Of a stretch of 39,829 bases of DNA, positions 18,383-27,511 are shown piece after piece. This DNA comes from Spirulina subsalsa CS-330 (lineage in GTDB: Bacteria; Cyanobacteriota; Cyanobacteriia; Cyanobacteriales; Spirulinaceae). The position numbers and the translations under genes are program-made. Each line of letters opens with the position of its first letter. Within the stretch, counting starts at the first letter, position 1. Below the pieces are notes generated by a model, which saw nothing but the letters and a program-made list of their open reading frames with translations, was not told the origin of the DNA and did no database searches. The stretch is taken from NCBI RefSeq assembly GCF_028330765.1, contig NZ_JAQMTY010000233.1:1-39829 (forward strand). The letters run 5' to 3'.

Positions 18383-18469
18383 GCAGCGATCGCGCATCTG
18401 CGCACCCTCGGACTCACCCCCGAACAAATCGCCCAAACCCTATCTTTGCCTCTTGAAGATGTGACGTGA
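18383..18469 (+). pseudogene. C-terminal remnant of an Rpn-family nuclease/transposase-like gene
   Basis: The plus strand encodes a short open stretch, HLRTLGLTPEQIAQTLSLP and then LEDVT before a TGA stop at 18467. This helical tail (LR-LGLTPEQIAQ-LxLPLE-V) is the usual C-terminus of Rpn/PD-(D/E)XK transposase-like proteins that are common in cyanobacteria. An in-frame stop lies just upstream at 18380, and nothing else of the gene remains. I read it as a decayed fragment next to the AT-rich GTPase gene. The assignment rests on motif memory over about 25 residues. Confidence 0.5.
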
Positions 18470-18537
18470 AGGCAGAGCAAGGCCGATAAAGGAAAGAACT
18501 TTTTTCACTCCTCCATCTTGTGATGTCGTGTGATGGG

Positions 18538-19743
18538 CTAATTTTGTTGTGATGTTTCGCGTTGACCTTCTTTTGTGATGAAATAGTCCACTGCGAGTTT
18601 TCCTAGTGCATAGGTTGTAGCAGCATTTGCAGCTCCTGACAGTATCACTCCAACCCCTGGAATCAACTTCAGCCCAACATCTGCTATTCCTGCTACACCA
18701 AAAGCAGTAGCGCCCAGAAAATTTTCAATACTCTTTTCCGAAAATTCATAGCCCCCCAACCAAGCAATATGACCCACCATAAAAGCTTGAAGTGCAGCAA
18801 CAACAGGTACTGCCATGCCTGGGATGGGCGTTGCCGCAGAAAGCCCGGCCACGACAGAGAAAGAATTCACCATCTTATTGGCTACGGATAACTGAAATTC
18901 TTTAACAGTTGCCATTCTTGCAAATCCACCTCTCATTTCTTTCGGGGTGCATTGAATTATCTTTTCAGTTAACTCATCAATATTCCATCTATAATCTTTA
19001 CCAGCTATTGGCAAACCATTCTCAGCTTCTTCAAACTCCACATAGCTACAAACTGGCACAACATCTATTAGTTTGAAAACCTGATTTTGTTGGAGATGGC
19101 AGAACAAATCATTTCTTGCAATTCCGATGTTCCTTCTCTTTTGTGAGTCTGGATCATCTAGCCCTTCTTTAGGATTCATATTATCAACTTGCGTTAACAC
19201 GCCAATAACAGGGATTCTAATGTAATGACATTTAAAGATATGCTTTACGATTTTTTCGGCACTTTCGATGTCTGATTGGATTGCTGCATTAACAGAATGG
19301 GCCGGATGAACAAAAAGAATGACATCTGGATAATTTTTTTTGACGGCATTGAGAATTTTCTGAAAAGATGCATCCCTTTCATTTTCGCTTTGTTGTGCTT
19401 GAAATCCTTCAGTATCAAGAACTTCAACTAAGTCAACACCATTGTGATAGTAGCTTTTCCACTCTGGTTGGACTGCCTGAGGTCGAACGGCATCAACCTT
19501 TGTAACATACGAACCACATATTGCATTAATGAGAGACGATTTGCCTGAATTCGTTCGACCGATCATCATGATCCGAGGTGGACGCTGAGACTGAATAGCA
19601 CTCCGAATATTCTTTAACGATTCGATTATTTCTTCACGTCTTGGCGTAAATTTAGGTAATGCCTCAAGAAAACCTAACAGATTTGTAACAACACCTTCTA
19701 TACTTCTGAGGCTTGGGAGAGGTTGATCGACATCATTTTGCAT
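18538..19743 (-). CDS. Dynamin-like/Era-like GTPase with C-terminal DUF697-type membrane region
   Basis: A 401-residue GTPase. The P-loop is G-R-T-N-S-G-K-S-S (62-70), G3 is D-T-E-G (110-113) and G4 is T-Q-V-D (184-187). The C-terminal ~110 residues are hydrophobic and Gly/Ala-rich (AATPIPGMAVPVVAALQAFMV, then IPGVGVILSGAANAATTYALG), like the DUF697/YcjF domain that attaches such GTPases to membranes. Base composition is clearly richer in A/T than the flanking genes, and no GCGATCGC site lies inside, although the genome is full of them. Together with the Rpn remnant beside it, this suggests acquisition by transfer. Membrane-remodelling or defence-related roles are possible but unproven. It has its own upstream region after the fusA terminator. 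Confidence 0.82.
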   Translation of the reverse strand: MQNDVDQPLPSLRSIEGVVTNLLGFLEALPKFTPRREEIIESLKNIRSAIQSQRPPRIMMIGRTNSGKSSLINAICGSYVTKVDAVRPQAVQPEWKSYYHNGVDLVEVLDTEGFQAQQSENERDASFQKILNAVKKNYPDVILFVHPAHSVNAAIQSDIESAEKIVKHIFKCHYIRIPVIGVLTQVDNMNPKEGLDDPDSQKRRNIGIARNDLFCHLQQNQVFKLIDVVPVCSYVEFEEAENGLPIAGKDYRWNIDELTEKIIQCTPKEMRGGFARMATVKEFQLSVANKMVNSFSVVAGLSAATPIPGMAVPVVAALQAFMVGHIAWLGGYEFSEKSIENFLGATAFGVAGIADVGLKLIPGVGVILSGAANAATTYALGKLAVDYFITKEGQRETSQQN

Positions 19744-19818
19744 AACTATTACAATTCAATACAACAGACTTTTATGATTTTTCAGTGATTTTGATCAATT
19801 AACTGTAAAAATAAATAC

Positions 19819-19845
19819 AAAAAAAGGGGGCATCGCGCCCCCTTT
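19819..19845 (-). terminator. Rho-independent terminator of the EF-G gene
   Basis: On the minus strand a GC-rich stem (AAAGGGGGC at 19823-19831 with GCCCCCTTT at 19837-19845) is followed by seven T residues. It lies 20 bases past the stop of the EF-G gene and separates it from the GTPase gene. Confidence 0.85.
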
Positions 19846-19865
19846 CTTAATTATTTAACGAGCGA

Positions 19866-21956
19866 TTAAGCGAGCGCAGCTTGGCGTTCTTTGGTTTCTT
19901 TGATTACTTCTTCGGCCACGTTGGCAGGACAGGGGGCGTAGTGGGCGAAGATCATCGAGAATTGACCACGGCCCGAGGTCATCGTCCGGAGGTCGCCAAT
20001 GTAGCCAAACATTTCACTGAGGGGCACATCCGCTTTGATGCGAACCCCGGTGGGGCCAGCATCTTGGGACTTAATCAGACCCCGGCGGCGGTTGAGGTCG
20101 CCGATCACATCGCCCATGTAGTCGTCGGGGGTGAACACATCCACGGCCATGATCGGTTCGAGGAGTTGGGGGCCCGCCTTGGGTAGGGATTGACGGTAGG
20201 CGGCGCGGGCGGCGATTTCAAAGGCGATCGCCGAAGAATCCACCGCGTGATACGCCCCATCGGTTAACGTCACCTTCAAGTCCACACAGGGGAACCCAGC
20301 CAACGGCCCTTGATCAATACTGGATGCAAAGCCCTTTTGCACCGCCGGCCAAAATTCGCGGGGCACATTCCCCCCGGTGACCTTCGATTCAAACTGGAAG
20401 CCACTGCCCACTTCGCCCGGCTCCAGAATGTAATCGATCTTGCCGTACTGACCCGAACCCCCAGATTGTTTCTTGTGGGTGTAGCTGTCTTCGAGGCGTT
20501 TGGTGATCGATTCGCGGTAGGCCACTTGGGGCTTACCCACTTCCACTTCCACGCCATGAGTCCGCTTGAGAATGTCCACCTTAATGTCGAGGTGCAATTC
20601 GCCCATCCCCTTGAGAATGGTTTCGCCGCTTTCTTGGTCGGTTTCCACATGGAAAGAGGGATCTTCCTGCACCATCTTGCTGAGGGCCATCCCCATTTTT
20701 TCGTCAGCGCCTTTTTTCTTCGGCTTGACGGCGATGGAAATCACCGGTTCCGGGAAGACCATCGGCTCTAGGGTGGCGGGATTTTTCGGATCACAGAGGG
20801 TGTGACCCGTTTGGGTGCTTTTCATCCCCACGAGGGCCACAATGTCCCCGGCATGGGCGGACTCAATTTCTTCGCGGGTATCGGCGTGCATTTCCACCAT
20901 CCGGCTGATTCGCTCGGATTTACCCGTGGCGGTGTTGAGGATGGTGTCACCTTTGGCCAACATCCCGGAATAGATGCGGGTAAAGGTGAGAGCGCCGAAG
21001 CGATCGTCCATGATTTTGAAGGCGAGGGCCCGGAGGGGCGCATCAAAATCAGCTTTGGCGTATTCGCCGGTTTCGTTGCCTTCGAGGTCAACAATGGGCT
21101 GCGGATTGACTTCGAGGGGGTTGGGGAGGTAATCCACAACGGCATCGAGGACGAGTTGCACCCCTTTGTTTTTGAAGGAAGAACCGCAATAGGTGGGGAA
21201 AAAGGCTAGATCACGGGTTCCTTTGCGAATACAGGTTTTGAGCGTGTCGATGTCAATTTCTTCACCTTCGAGGTATTTTTCCATCACCTCGTCGTCTTGT
21301 TCAACGGCGAGTTCGATCAGTGCTTCGCGGTAGGTGGCGACATCATCGGCCATGTCGGCGGGAATGTCTTGGATCGAATAGTTCAAGGGATCTCCCGACT
21401 CATCCCAGACCCAGGCTTTTTCGGTGAGGAGATCCACGACCCCGATGAAATCGTTTTCGATCCCGATCGGGAGGGTCATCACAAGGGGCTGTGCGCCGAG
21501 AATTTCTTGAACTTGTTTGACGACGCGATAGAAGTCTGCGCCGGTGCGGTCAAGCTTGTTGACATAGATGATCCGAGAGACTTTGGAGTCGTTGGCGTAG
21601 CGCCAGTTGGTTTCGGATTGCGGTTCGACTCCACCGGAACCACAGAAGACCCCAACGCCGCCGTCGAGCACTTTCAGGGAGCGATAGACTTCGATGGTGA
21701 AGTCTACGTGGCCGGGAGTGTCGATGATGTTGAGTTGATGGTCTTTCCAAAAGCAGGTGGTGGCGGCGGATTGAATGGTGATTCCGCGCTCTTGCTCCTG
21801 TTCCATGAAGTCAGTGGTTGCCGCTCCTTCATGAACTTCGCCGATTTTGTGAATTTTGCCAGTTAGTTTAAGGATTCGTTCTGTGGTGGTGGTTTTGCCG
21901 GCATCAACGTGGGCAAAAATGCCGATGTTCCGATAGCGGGTAATGTCTTTCTTCAT
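19866..21956 (-). CDS. fusA: Elongation factor G paralogue
   Basis: A 696-residue translational GTPase that moves tRNA and mRNA through the ribosome. Motifs: G1 AHVDAGKT (15-22), G2 RGITI, G3 DTPGH, G4 NKLD, then the domain IV and V core ([31 protein letters not shown] and PEPVISIAV). No rpsL, rpsG or tuf lies near, so this is a separate copy outside the str operon. The sequence [19 protein letters not shown] differs from the standard VFCSVGGVQPQSETVWRQA, supporting paralogue status. Cys105 and Cys242 are both present. In Synechocystis EF-G these are reported as the redox-sensitive pair. A strong terminator follows. The upstream 660-bp gap suggests its own promoter. Confidence 0.93.
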   Translation of the reverse strand: MKKDITRYRNIGIFAHVDAGKTTTTERILKLTGKIHKIGEVHEGAATTDFMEQEQERGITIQSAATTCFWKDHQLNIIDTPGHVDFTIEVYRSLKVLDGGVGVFCGSGGVEPQSETNWRYANDSKVSRIIYVNKLDRTGADFYRVVKQVQEILGAQPLVMTLPIGIENDFIGVVDLLTEKAWVWDESGDPLNYSIQDIPADMADDVATYREALIELAVEQDDEVMEKYLEGEEIDIDTLKTCIRKGTRDLAFFPTYCGSSFKNKGVQLVLDAVVDYLPNPLEVNPQPIVDLEGNETGEYAKADFDAPLRALAFKIMDDRFGALTFTRIYSGMLAKGDTILNTATGKSERISRMVEMHADTREEIESAHAGDIVALVGMKSTQTGHTLCDPKNPATLEPMVFPEPVISIAVKPKKKGADEKMGMALSKMVQEDPSFHVETDQESGETILKGMGELHLDIKVDILKRTHGVEVEVGKPQVAYRESITKRLEDSYTHKKQSGGSGQYGKIDYILEPGEVGSGFQFESKVTGGNVPREFWPAVQKGFASSIDQGPLAGFPCVDLKVTLTDGAYHAVDSSAIAFEIAARAAYRQSLPKAGPQLLEPIMAVDVFTPDDYMGDVIGDLNRRRGLIKSQDAGPTGVRIKADVPLSEMFGYIGDLRTMTSGRGQFSMIFAHYAPCPANVAEEVIKETKERQAALA

Positions 21957-22620
21957 ATCTACGTTCTTCTAGTTTGAGTGCGACAACCGTTAGTGACTAC
22001 CTTGAATAGGGGTACTCTAGAGCAATGGGTTAACCGTCTCTAGACCCTCGCTGACTGACTGTAGACACCGTGGAGGGGATCAAACGTCAGTTTGACCGCA
22101 AGGGTGATAACGATAATTCTTGAACAATTGTAAAGCGTTTCAGTACCAACATTGTAGATGGGATGGGATTCGACTGGAAATGGGGGGCGATCGCACTCTT
22201 CCTTGCTGCCAGTTCAGGGCTCGTGATATCCCCCCCGGAGGCGTTGTGATCTAAATTTGTGGACGGTCGTGATCTGACAGCAAAATCATGAACTTTTGTA
22301 GCGTTTTTTAAAAAAATAATGGTCAAGACCGGGGGGAAAACGGGGATCGGGGGCAGGGGTGCGATCGCTCAATCCCTTGGCTTTTCAGGGTTTGAGTCTT
22401 TTCGCGTCTTGGTGTTGATCTCCGTAAATTCCCATAGCTCATTTTCCGTAGTTTGGCGAAGAGCGATAGAGTAAATGTATGGAAAACACCGGGCGTAACA
22501 TCCGAAATCAAGGATGCCGGCCTTGGGGTTAATAAAGAACGAGATGGAAGTGCGAGCTTCTAGGCTCTCGATTTTTGGTGTGAACGATTGGTGTGTTCTT
22601 CGCGGGGAGTGAGACTGAAT
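21957..22620. other. Gene-free spacer between the EF-G gene and a secreted-protein gene
   Basis: About 660 bp between divergent genes. It should hold the promoters of both the EF-G gene (minus) and the secreted-protein gene (plus). I see a small inverted repeat TCTAGAG (22016-22022) / CTCTAGA (22038-22044) in the EF-G leader, and a G-rich stretch at 22331-22361. Short frames here have no protein-like features. No RNA gene was recognised. Confidence 0.5.
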
Positions 22621-23154
22621 ATGTTTGGTTTTAACGCAACGAAAAAACAATGGCAATGGATGGGTGCGATGCTCATCGCGGTGCTGGGTCAAGGGTTGCT
22701 GCTGGATGTGGCGGGGGCTGAGGCGGTGAAGGCGATGGATGAGGCCAGCCACGCGATTCAGCTTGCCCAAACTACCCAGCTTGAGCCGGAATCCATGTCT
22801 GCATCGTCGCTGTTGCAAGATGGCATTCATGCCTATGGTGCCGCGACGCAGCGGGATCAATTGGCGCAAGATTATTTGGTGTTTACGGTGGATGAGGGGC
22901 AAGTGCGGGGGGCGATTTACCGGCCCCGTTCGGAATATGCCTGCTTTACGGGACAGGTGACGGCGGATGCGCTGGAGTTAGCGATCGCCATTCCCGATCA
23001 TCCCGATGCGTCGAGTTATGCGATCGCCCTGGATACCCCTCCCACAGAAGTGGCCGGCAAAGTGCAGCGGCAAGTGACGTTACAGGGTTTCCACGCCTTC
23101 ACCACCGTCAGCGATTTAGAACAGAGCCTCCTCGAAGCCTGCGCCAGCAACTAA
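22621..23154 (+). CDS. Secreted cyanobacterial hypothetical protein
   Basis: An exported protein of 177 residues. The ATG at 22621 starts a signal peptide: FGFNATKKQWQW, then the hydrophobic core MGAMLIAVLGQGLLL and a likely cleavage around AGAEA (33-35). The mature part has DYLVFTVDEGQVRGAIYRPR followed by SEYACFTG, which looks like a compact beta-rich domain. It also has two Cys residues (in ACFTG and LEACASN) that could form a disulfide outside the membrane. I do not know the function. A terminator hairpin lies 45 bp past the stop, so it is probably a single-gene unit. Confidence 0.75.
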   Translation: MFGFNATKKQWQWMGAMLIAVLGQGLLLDVAGAEAVKAMDEASHAIQLAQTTQLEPESMSASSLLQDGIHAYGAATQRDQLAQDYLVFTVDEGQVRGAIYRPRSEYACFTGQVTADALELAIAIPDHPDASSYAIALDTPPTEVAGKVQRQVTLQGFHAFTTVSDLEQSLLEACASN

Positions 23155-23198
23155 CCCATCGCTCATCTGGCCCATGGCATCGTCAGAATAAAGCATCG

Positions 23199-23220
23199 AA
23201 ACCCCTCTTTGGAGGGGTTT
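23199..23220 (+). terminator. Hairpin terminator after the secreted-protein gene
   Basis: AAACCCCTC and GAGGGGTTT form a 9-bp stem around a short TTTG loop region, ending in TTTCTTC on the plus strand. It lies between the secreted-protein gene and the thioesterase gene. Confidence 0.75.
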
Positions 23221-23278
23221 CTTCACTTCAACGGGATACGGTACATTAAAATCCACAGTCCGGCTAGCGTCAAGAGTC

Positions 23279-23764
23279 ATGGGTAAACAACAGCAACTCC
23301 CTCCCACTACCGCCATCATTGAAGACCACGCCCTCCACGCCACTACCGATAAGTGGTTTGAATATGTCGTCCGCGTCCATCCGCACCATACCGATTACGG
23401 GGGTATTGTTTGGCATGGGGCCTATGTGGCTTGGATGGAAGAGGCGCGGGTAGAATGCTTGCGATCGCTCGGCATCAACTTCGCGGATCTGGTGGGGGTG
23501 GGGTGTGATTTACCCGTGGTGGAAATGTCTCTGCGGTATCATCGCTCCCTGCGCATGGGCGAGGTGGCCGTCGTCAAAACCCGCATGATGGAAATGAAAG
23601 GCGTGCGGATCAACTGGGCCTATCAAATTCAAAATTTAGACACCAGTGAGCTTTGTGTCTCAGCCTTTGTAACCCTCGTCGCCATGGATCGGGACAAAGG
23701 TAAAATTATGCGACGTTTACCCCCGGCAATGCGGGACGCGCTGGTGAAATTCTCTCAGCAATAG
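23279..23764 (+). CDS. Acyl-CoA thioesterase, 4HBT (YbgC-like) hotdog family
   Basis: A 161-residue hotdog-fold thioesterase. The family motif HHTDYGGIVWHGAYVAWMEEAR is at about 36-57, with Asp39 as the catalytic residue; the following VECLRSLGI helix is typical. Such enzymes cleave acyl-CoA or aryl-CoA thioesters in the cytosol. The YGGIVWHG version differs from the D-A-A-G-V-V-Y-F version of the DHNA-CoA hydrolase of vitamin K1 synthesis, so I do not assign that role. It begins with an ATG 58 bp after a terminator hairpin and is followed by four 20-bp direct repeats. Confidence 0.87.
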   Translation: MGKQQQLPPTTAIIEDHALHATTDKWFEYVVRVHPHHTDYGGIVWHGAYVAWMEEARVECLRSLGINFADLVGVGCDLPVVEMSLRYHRSLRMGEVAVVKTRMMEMKGVRINWAYQIQNLDTSELCVSAFVTLVAMDRDKGKIMRRLPPAMRDALVKFSQQ

Positions 23765-23770
23765 CCCATC

Positions 23771-23850
23771 GTTCGATCCACCTCAGAGGATCTTGATTCA
23801 CCTCAGAGGATTTCGATCTACCCCATAGGATCTCGCTCCACTCGCTAGGA
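23771..23850 (+). repeat. Four degenerate 20-bp direct repeats
   Basis: Exact 20-bp periodicity: CCTCAGAGGA at 23781 and 23801, then CCCCATAGGA at 23821 and CTCGCTAGGA at 23841. Each is preceded by a 10-bp half of the form TYTYGATYCA. The array lies between the thioesterase and gcvT. Fidelity falls from the first to the last copy. There are no spacers, so it is not a CRISPR array. Confidence 0.8.
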
Positions 23851-23880
23851 TAATAGGGCGAAGATTCCAGCGTAAACCCC

Positions 23881-23896
23881 CTGGGGATTGCCCCAG
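23881..23896. promoter_or_regulatory. Small hairpin upstream of gcvT
   Basis: CTGGGG-ATTG-CCCCAG is a perfect 6-bp stem with a 4-nt loop, 85 bp before the gcvT start and 30 bp after the 20-bp repeat array. No T run follows. It could end thioesterase transcription or shape the gcvT leader. It lacks the conserved core of a glycine riboswitch. Confidence 0.4.
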
Positions 23897-23981
23897 CACA
23901 GCACGCCGCTGTCTTGGCCCACCCTTCCCCCCGGCTACCCCGCCTGCAATCTCATTCAATTCTTTAACCCCCATAGATACA

Positions 23982-25106
23982 GTGTCAGTGCAATCTTCAG
24001 ATCAGCTCTCGCGTACTCCTTTGTTTGACCTCATGGCCGCGCAAAATGCCCGCTTTACCGCCTTTGCGGGCTGGGAAATGCCGGTGCAGTTTACCGGCCT
24101 CAAGCAGGAACATGAAGCGGTGCGTACCCAGGTTGGGATGTTCGATATTTCCCACATGGGTAAATTCCTCTGGCAGGGTCGTGAGGCCCGCCAACAGTTA
24201 CAGCGGCTTGTGCCGTCGGATTTGGGTCGTCTCGAACCGGGGCTGGCGCAATATACGGTGTTGCTCAATCCGGACGGCGGCATTATTGATGATGTCATTG
24301 TCTATTACCAGGGCATGACGGCAGGGGGTGAAGAGCAGGGGGTGATCATTGTTAATGCGGCGACGCGATCGCAGGATTACGCCTGGATCACCGAACACCT
24401 CAGCGGCAGCCCCGTTACCTTAGAAGATGTTTCAGCAGATCGGGTCTTAATTGCCGTCCAAGGGCCGGAGGCGATCGCCACCCTGCAACCCCTAATCAAA
24501 GCCGATTTAACCGCCATTCCCAGCTTTGGCCATTGCCAAACCGAAATCTTAGACGGAGCCGCCTTTATCGCCCGCACCGGCTACACGGGCGAAGATGGCT
24601 TTGAAGTGATGGTGGATATTCCCACCGGCCAAGCCCTCTGGCAGGCTCTCGCTGCTGCGGGCGTTGCACCCTGCGGCCTCGGCGCACGGGATACCCTCCG
24701 CCTCGAAGCCGCCATGGCCCTCTACGGCCAAGACATTACCGAAAAAACCACCCCCCTCGAAGCCGGGCTAGCCTGGTTGGTGCATCTCGACAGCAATCCT
24801 GACTTTATCGGGCGGGATGTGCTCGCGGCGCAAAAGGCGGCGGGGGTAGAGCGGCGTTTGGTGGGGTTGGAAATGGCCGGGCGACATATTGCCCGCCATG
24901 ATTACCCCGTGGTTGTGGCGGGGGAAACGGTGGGGGTTGTCACCAGTGGCACGTTGTCGCCCACCTTGGGCAAAGCGATCGCCCTCGCCTACGTTCCGAA
25001 AGCCCTCACCAAGCCAGGCAATACCGTTAACGTGGAAATTCGGGGTAAATCCTACCCGGCCACTGTGGTGAAAAAACCGTTTTATCGCTCCCCCCATCGC
25101 AGCTAG
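23982..25106 (+). CDS. gcvT: Aminomethyltransferase, glycine cleavage system T protein
   Basis: GcvT takes the aminomethyl group from lipoyl-H protein, hands the carbon to tetrahydrofolate and releases ammonia. In cyanobacteria this is part of photorespiratory glycine oxidation. The 374-residue protein starts RTPLFDLMAAQNARFTAFAGWEMPVQF, then the conserved MFDISHMGK, the GGIIDDVIVYY segment, the folate-site TGYTGEDGFEVM and the C-terminal GTLSPTLGKAIALAYV. The likely start is the GTG at 23982 (no in-frame ATG fits). The length is usual. The P, H and L genes of the system are not in the window. Confidence 0.96.
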   Translation: MSVQSSDQLSRTPLFDLMAAQNARFTAFAGWEMPVQFTGLKQEHEAVRTQVGMFDISHMGKFLWQGREARQQLQRLVPSDLGRLEPGLAQYTVLLNPDGGIIDDVIVYYQGMTAGGEEQGVIIVNAATRSQDYAWITEHLSGSPVTLEDVSADRVLIAVQGPEAIATLQPLIKADLTAIPSFGHCQTEILDGAAFIARTGYTGEDGFEVMVDIPTGQALWQALAAAGVAPCGLGARDTLRLEAAMALYGQDITEKTTPLEAGLAWLVHLDSNPDFIGRDVLAAQKAAGVERRLVGLEMAGRHIARHDYPVVVAGETVGVVTSGTLSPTLGKAIALAYVPKALTKPGNTVNVEIRGKSYPATVVKKPFYRSPHRS

Positions 25107-25616
25107 TTGGAGTGAATTTTAGAAACTTCTCTCACTCAAATTAACGCTATTCAACAGTTTTGAATGTTATCACTCATGGTGCGTAAACTTTAGTTGCACC
25201 CTCTCGATCTCTAGGGTTAAGGTGCTAAATTGGTAATTGAAGCAGGTGATGCTTCCCTGACAGATAAAACAGTCAAGGTTCTATCCACTAGTAAAGCGAG
25301 GTTAAACATATCCATTTTCTATCTGTCTCGTTGAATCGACCAAAGAGCAATCCAACATTGCAGACAATCTTCCTCAAATAGTGAACAGAGAGCAATACTT
25401 AGGCTGGGTTTTCGGCATAATGTATCTCTAAACAGTATCCACATTGAGATTAGGAAGTACGTGTTGCAGAACCGGATTGCTCTTTTGGCTATGAGACCTT
25501 AAAAATGCTCCCGTACTCCTCAGATCGATTCGGCGCAGCTTCTCTTCATAACCGCACCGAGTCAAGTCCCTTCATATCTCCAAACGCGACCTAATCCATT
25601 ACCTTTGCGCGATCCA
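25107..25616. other. AT-richer gene-free spacer between gcvT and the ABC exporter gene
   Basis: About 510 bp between two gene 3' ends (convergent). No frame looks like a protein and no GCGATCGC site occurs. It contains the imperfect inverted repeat listed separately at 25340-25488. Confidence 0.5.
25340..25488. repeat. Imperfect terminal inverted repeats, MITE-like or hairpin RNA element
   Basis: CCAAAGAGCAATCC at 25340-25353 is matched by the reverse complement of 25474-25488, with one extra base. Similarity continues inward for about 30 more bases (GCA-ACA-CTTCCT on both arms). The element would be about 149 bp. No clear target-site duplication flanks it and it codes for nothing. Confidence 0.45.
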
Positions 25617-27377
25617 CTATTCCCCGGTTTGGACGCGCCAGAGGTTGGCGTAGATGCCGTTGAGGGCAACTAACTGATCATGGTTGCCCTGTTCCACGAG
25701 GCGGCCCTGTTCCATGACATAGATGCGATCGGCGTGGCGGATCGTGGAAAGGCGGTGGGCGATCGCGATCGTCGTGCGGTTTTGGGTGATGTGGGCCAGG
25801 GCGCGACTGATGGCGGCTTCGGTTTCGTTATCCACGGCGGAGGTGGCTTCGTCGAGGATCAGGATCGGCGGATTTTTCAAGATGGCGCGGGCGATCGCTA
25901 ACCGTTGCCGTTGACCCCCCGATAGTTTTTGCCCCCGTTCCCCCACGATCGTCTCGTAACCCTGGGGCAATCGCTGAATAAACTCCTCCGCTTCCGCCAG
26001 TTTCGCCGCGCTGCAAATTTCCTCAACGGTCGCGTCGGGACTCCCGTAGGCGATATTTTCCCGCACCGTCCCATGGAACAAAAACACATCCTGACTCACC
26101 AGCCCGATCGCCCCCCGCAGATCGTGGAGGTGAATGGCGCGAATATCCAATCCGTCAATCGTAATCATGCCCGACTGGATTTCATAAAACCGCAGCAGCA
26201 GCTTCACGAGGGTACTTTTTCCCGATCCCGTTGATCCGGCAATGCCGATGGTCTGCCCGGCGGGAATCGTCAAGGTAAGCTGATCAATAATCGGGTGATC
26301 AATGTGGTAGCCAAAGGTGACTTGATCAAACTGAATCGTGCCGTCTACGCGGGGTAGGATTTGATTTCCGGAGGCAATCTGGATCGGCGTATCGAGCAGA
26401 TTCATCACCCGCTGGGTCGAAGCCATGGCCCGCTGATATTGATCCAAGGTCTGCCCCAACCGCGTCAAGGGCCAGAGCAGCCGCTGGGTCATGAACACCA
26501 AGACGCTGTAGGTTCCCACCGCTAGCCCGCCCTCCACGGTTTCCATCCCCCCGATCAACAGCGTCGCCGTAAAGCCGCCTAAAATCACCAACCGAATCAA
26601 CGGCACAAAGGCGGCACTAAGGGCGATCGCATGACGATTACTCTGGCGATAGGCTTCACTTTCGAGGGCCAACCGATCCAACTCGTAGGCCTCGGTGGTG
26701 AAACTTTTAATCGTCGTAATCCCGCTGAGATTATTCGCCAACCGACCACTGAGTAAACTCACGTTTTCTCGCACTTTGGCATAGCGCGGCGCGAGTTTTT
26801 TCTGAAATGCGATCGAACCGACGATAATAATTGGAATCGGAATCATCGTCATCCAAGCCACCGTTGGCGCTAACAGCAAAAACCCGGCACTAATCACAAT
26901 CACCGTTGTGGTGACTTGCAGAATTTCATTGGCCCCAATATCTAAAAACCGCTCCAATTGGTTAATGTCATCATTCAAAATCGCCATTAACCCGCCCGTA
27001 CTGCTGTCCTCAAAAAAGCTCATTTCCAACTCTTGAACATGGCCGTAGGTTTCGAGGCGTAAATCGTGCTGCATATTCTGGGCTAAATTGCGCCACAACC
27101 GCTCATAGGCATATTCAAACAGGGATTCTAACCCCCAAATCAACGCCGATAAAATCGTCAAAATCAACAATTGTGTAAAGGTGTCGCGCACTCCCCACCG
27201 GGCAATCAGGGAATCTTGCTGCTTCACCACCACATCCACCGCCGCCCCGATTAAGACCGGCGGCGCAAGGTCGAACACTTTATTCAACACCGAGGCGGCG
27301 GTGGCTTGCCAGATTAAGACGCGATAACGCTGGCCGTAGTGGAGCAGGCGTTGGAGGGGATGGGGGGAGGGGGTCAC
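25617..27377 (-). CDS. ABC exporter (fused membrane and ATPase domains)
   Basis: A 586-residue half-transporter that should work as a homodimer or heterodimer to export a lipid, peptide or drug. The N-terminal ~310 residues form a six-helix ABC exporter domain. The ATPase domain has Walker [10 protein letters not shown] at about 380, a Q loop, the signature LSGGQRQR at about 487, Walker [13 protein letters not shown] at about 507 and the H loop IAHRLST. All ATPase motifs are intact. The start is the GTG at 27377 ([12 protein letters not shown]), since no nearby ATG fits. The sequence does not show the substrate. No partner half-transporter is adjacent. Confidence 0.9.
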   Translation of the reverse strand: MTPSPHPLQRLLHYGQRYRVLIWQATAASVLNKVFDLAPPVLIGAAVDVVVKQQDSLIARWGVRDTFTQLLILTILSALIWGLESLFEYAYERLWRNLAQNMQHDLRLETYGHVQELEMSFFEDSSTGGLMAILNDDINQLERFLDIGANEILQVTTTVIVISAGFLLLAPTVAWMTMIPIPIIIVGSIAFQKKLAPRYAKVRENVSLLSGRLANNLSGITTIKSFTTEAYELDRLALESEAYRQSNRHAIALSAAFVPLIRLVILGGFTATLLIGGMETVEGGLAVGTYSVLVFMTQRLLWPLTRLGQTLDQYQRAMASTQRVMNLLDTPIQIASGNQILPRVDGTIQFDQVTFGYHIDHPIIDQLTLTIPAGQTIGIAGSTGSGKSTLVKLLLRFYEIQSGMITIDGLDIRAIHLHDLRGAIGLVSQDVFLFHGTVRENIAYGSPDATVEEICSAAKLAEAEEFIQRLPQGYETIVGERGQKLSGGQRQRLAIARAILKNPPILILDEATSAVDNETEAAISRALAHITQNRTTIAIAHRLSTIRHADRIYVMEQGRLVEQGNHDQLVALNGIYANLWRVQTGE

Positions 27378-27511
27378 GATGGGGTTATGCAGTGAAAAGA
27401 AATCCTGTTTACTTTAACGTGAGTTTTGGTTTAGGCGATTTTGTGGACAGTTGCACGGGAGAATCGACAGTGTAGCGAACGAAGGCATTAGGCTTCTAGT
27501 GGTAACCACCT

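Noticed and set aside
22369-22902. 177-codon minus-strand frame overlapping the secreted-protein gene
   Set aside because: Its first half is antisense to a gene with a clear signal peptide, and the rest has no recognisable domain.
23771-23850. Possible CRISPR array
   Set aside because: The 20-bp units are contiguous without spacers and no cas gene is near.
23861-23981. Possible glycine riboswitch before gcvT
   Set aside because: Only one small hairpin is visible. The conserved tandem glycine aptamer core is not seen and the leader seems too short.
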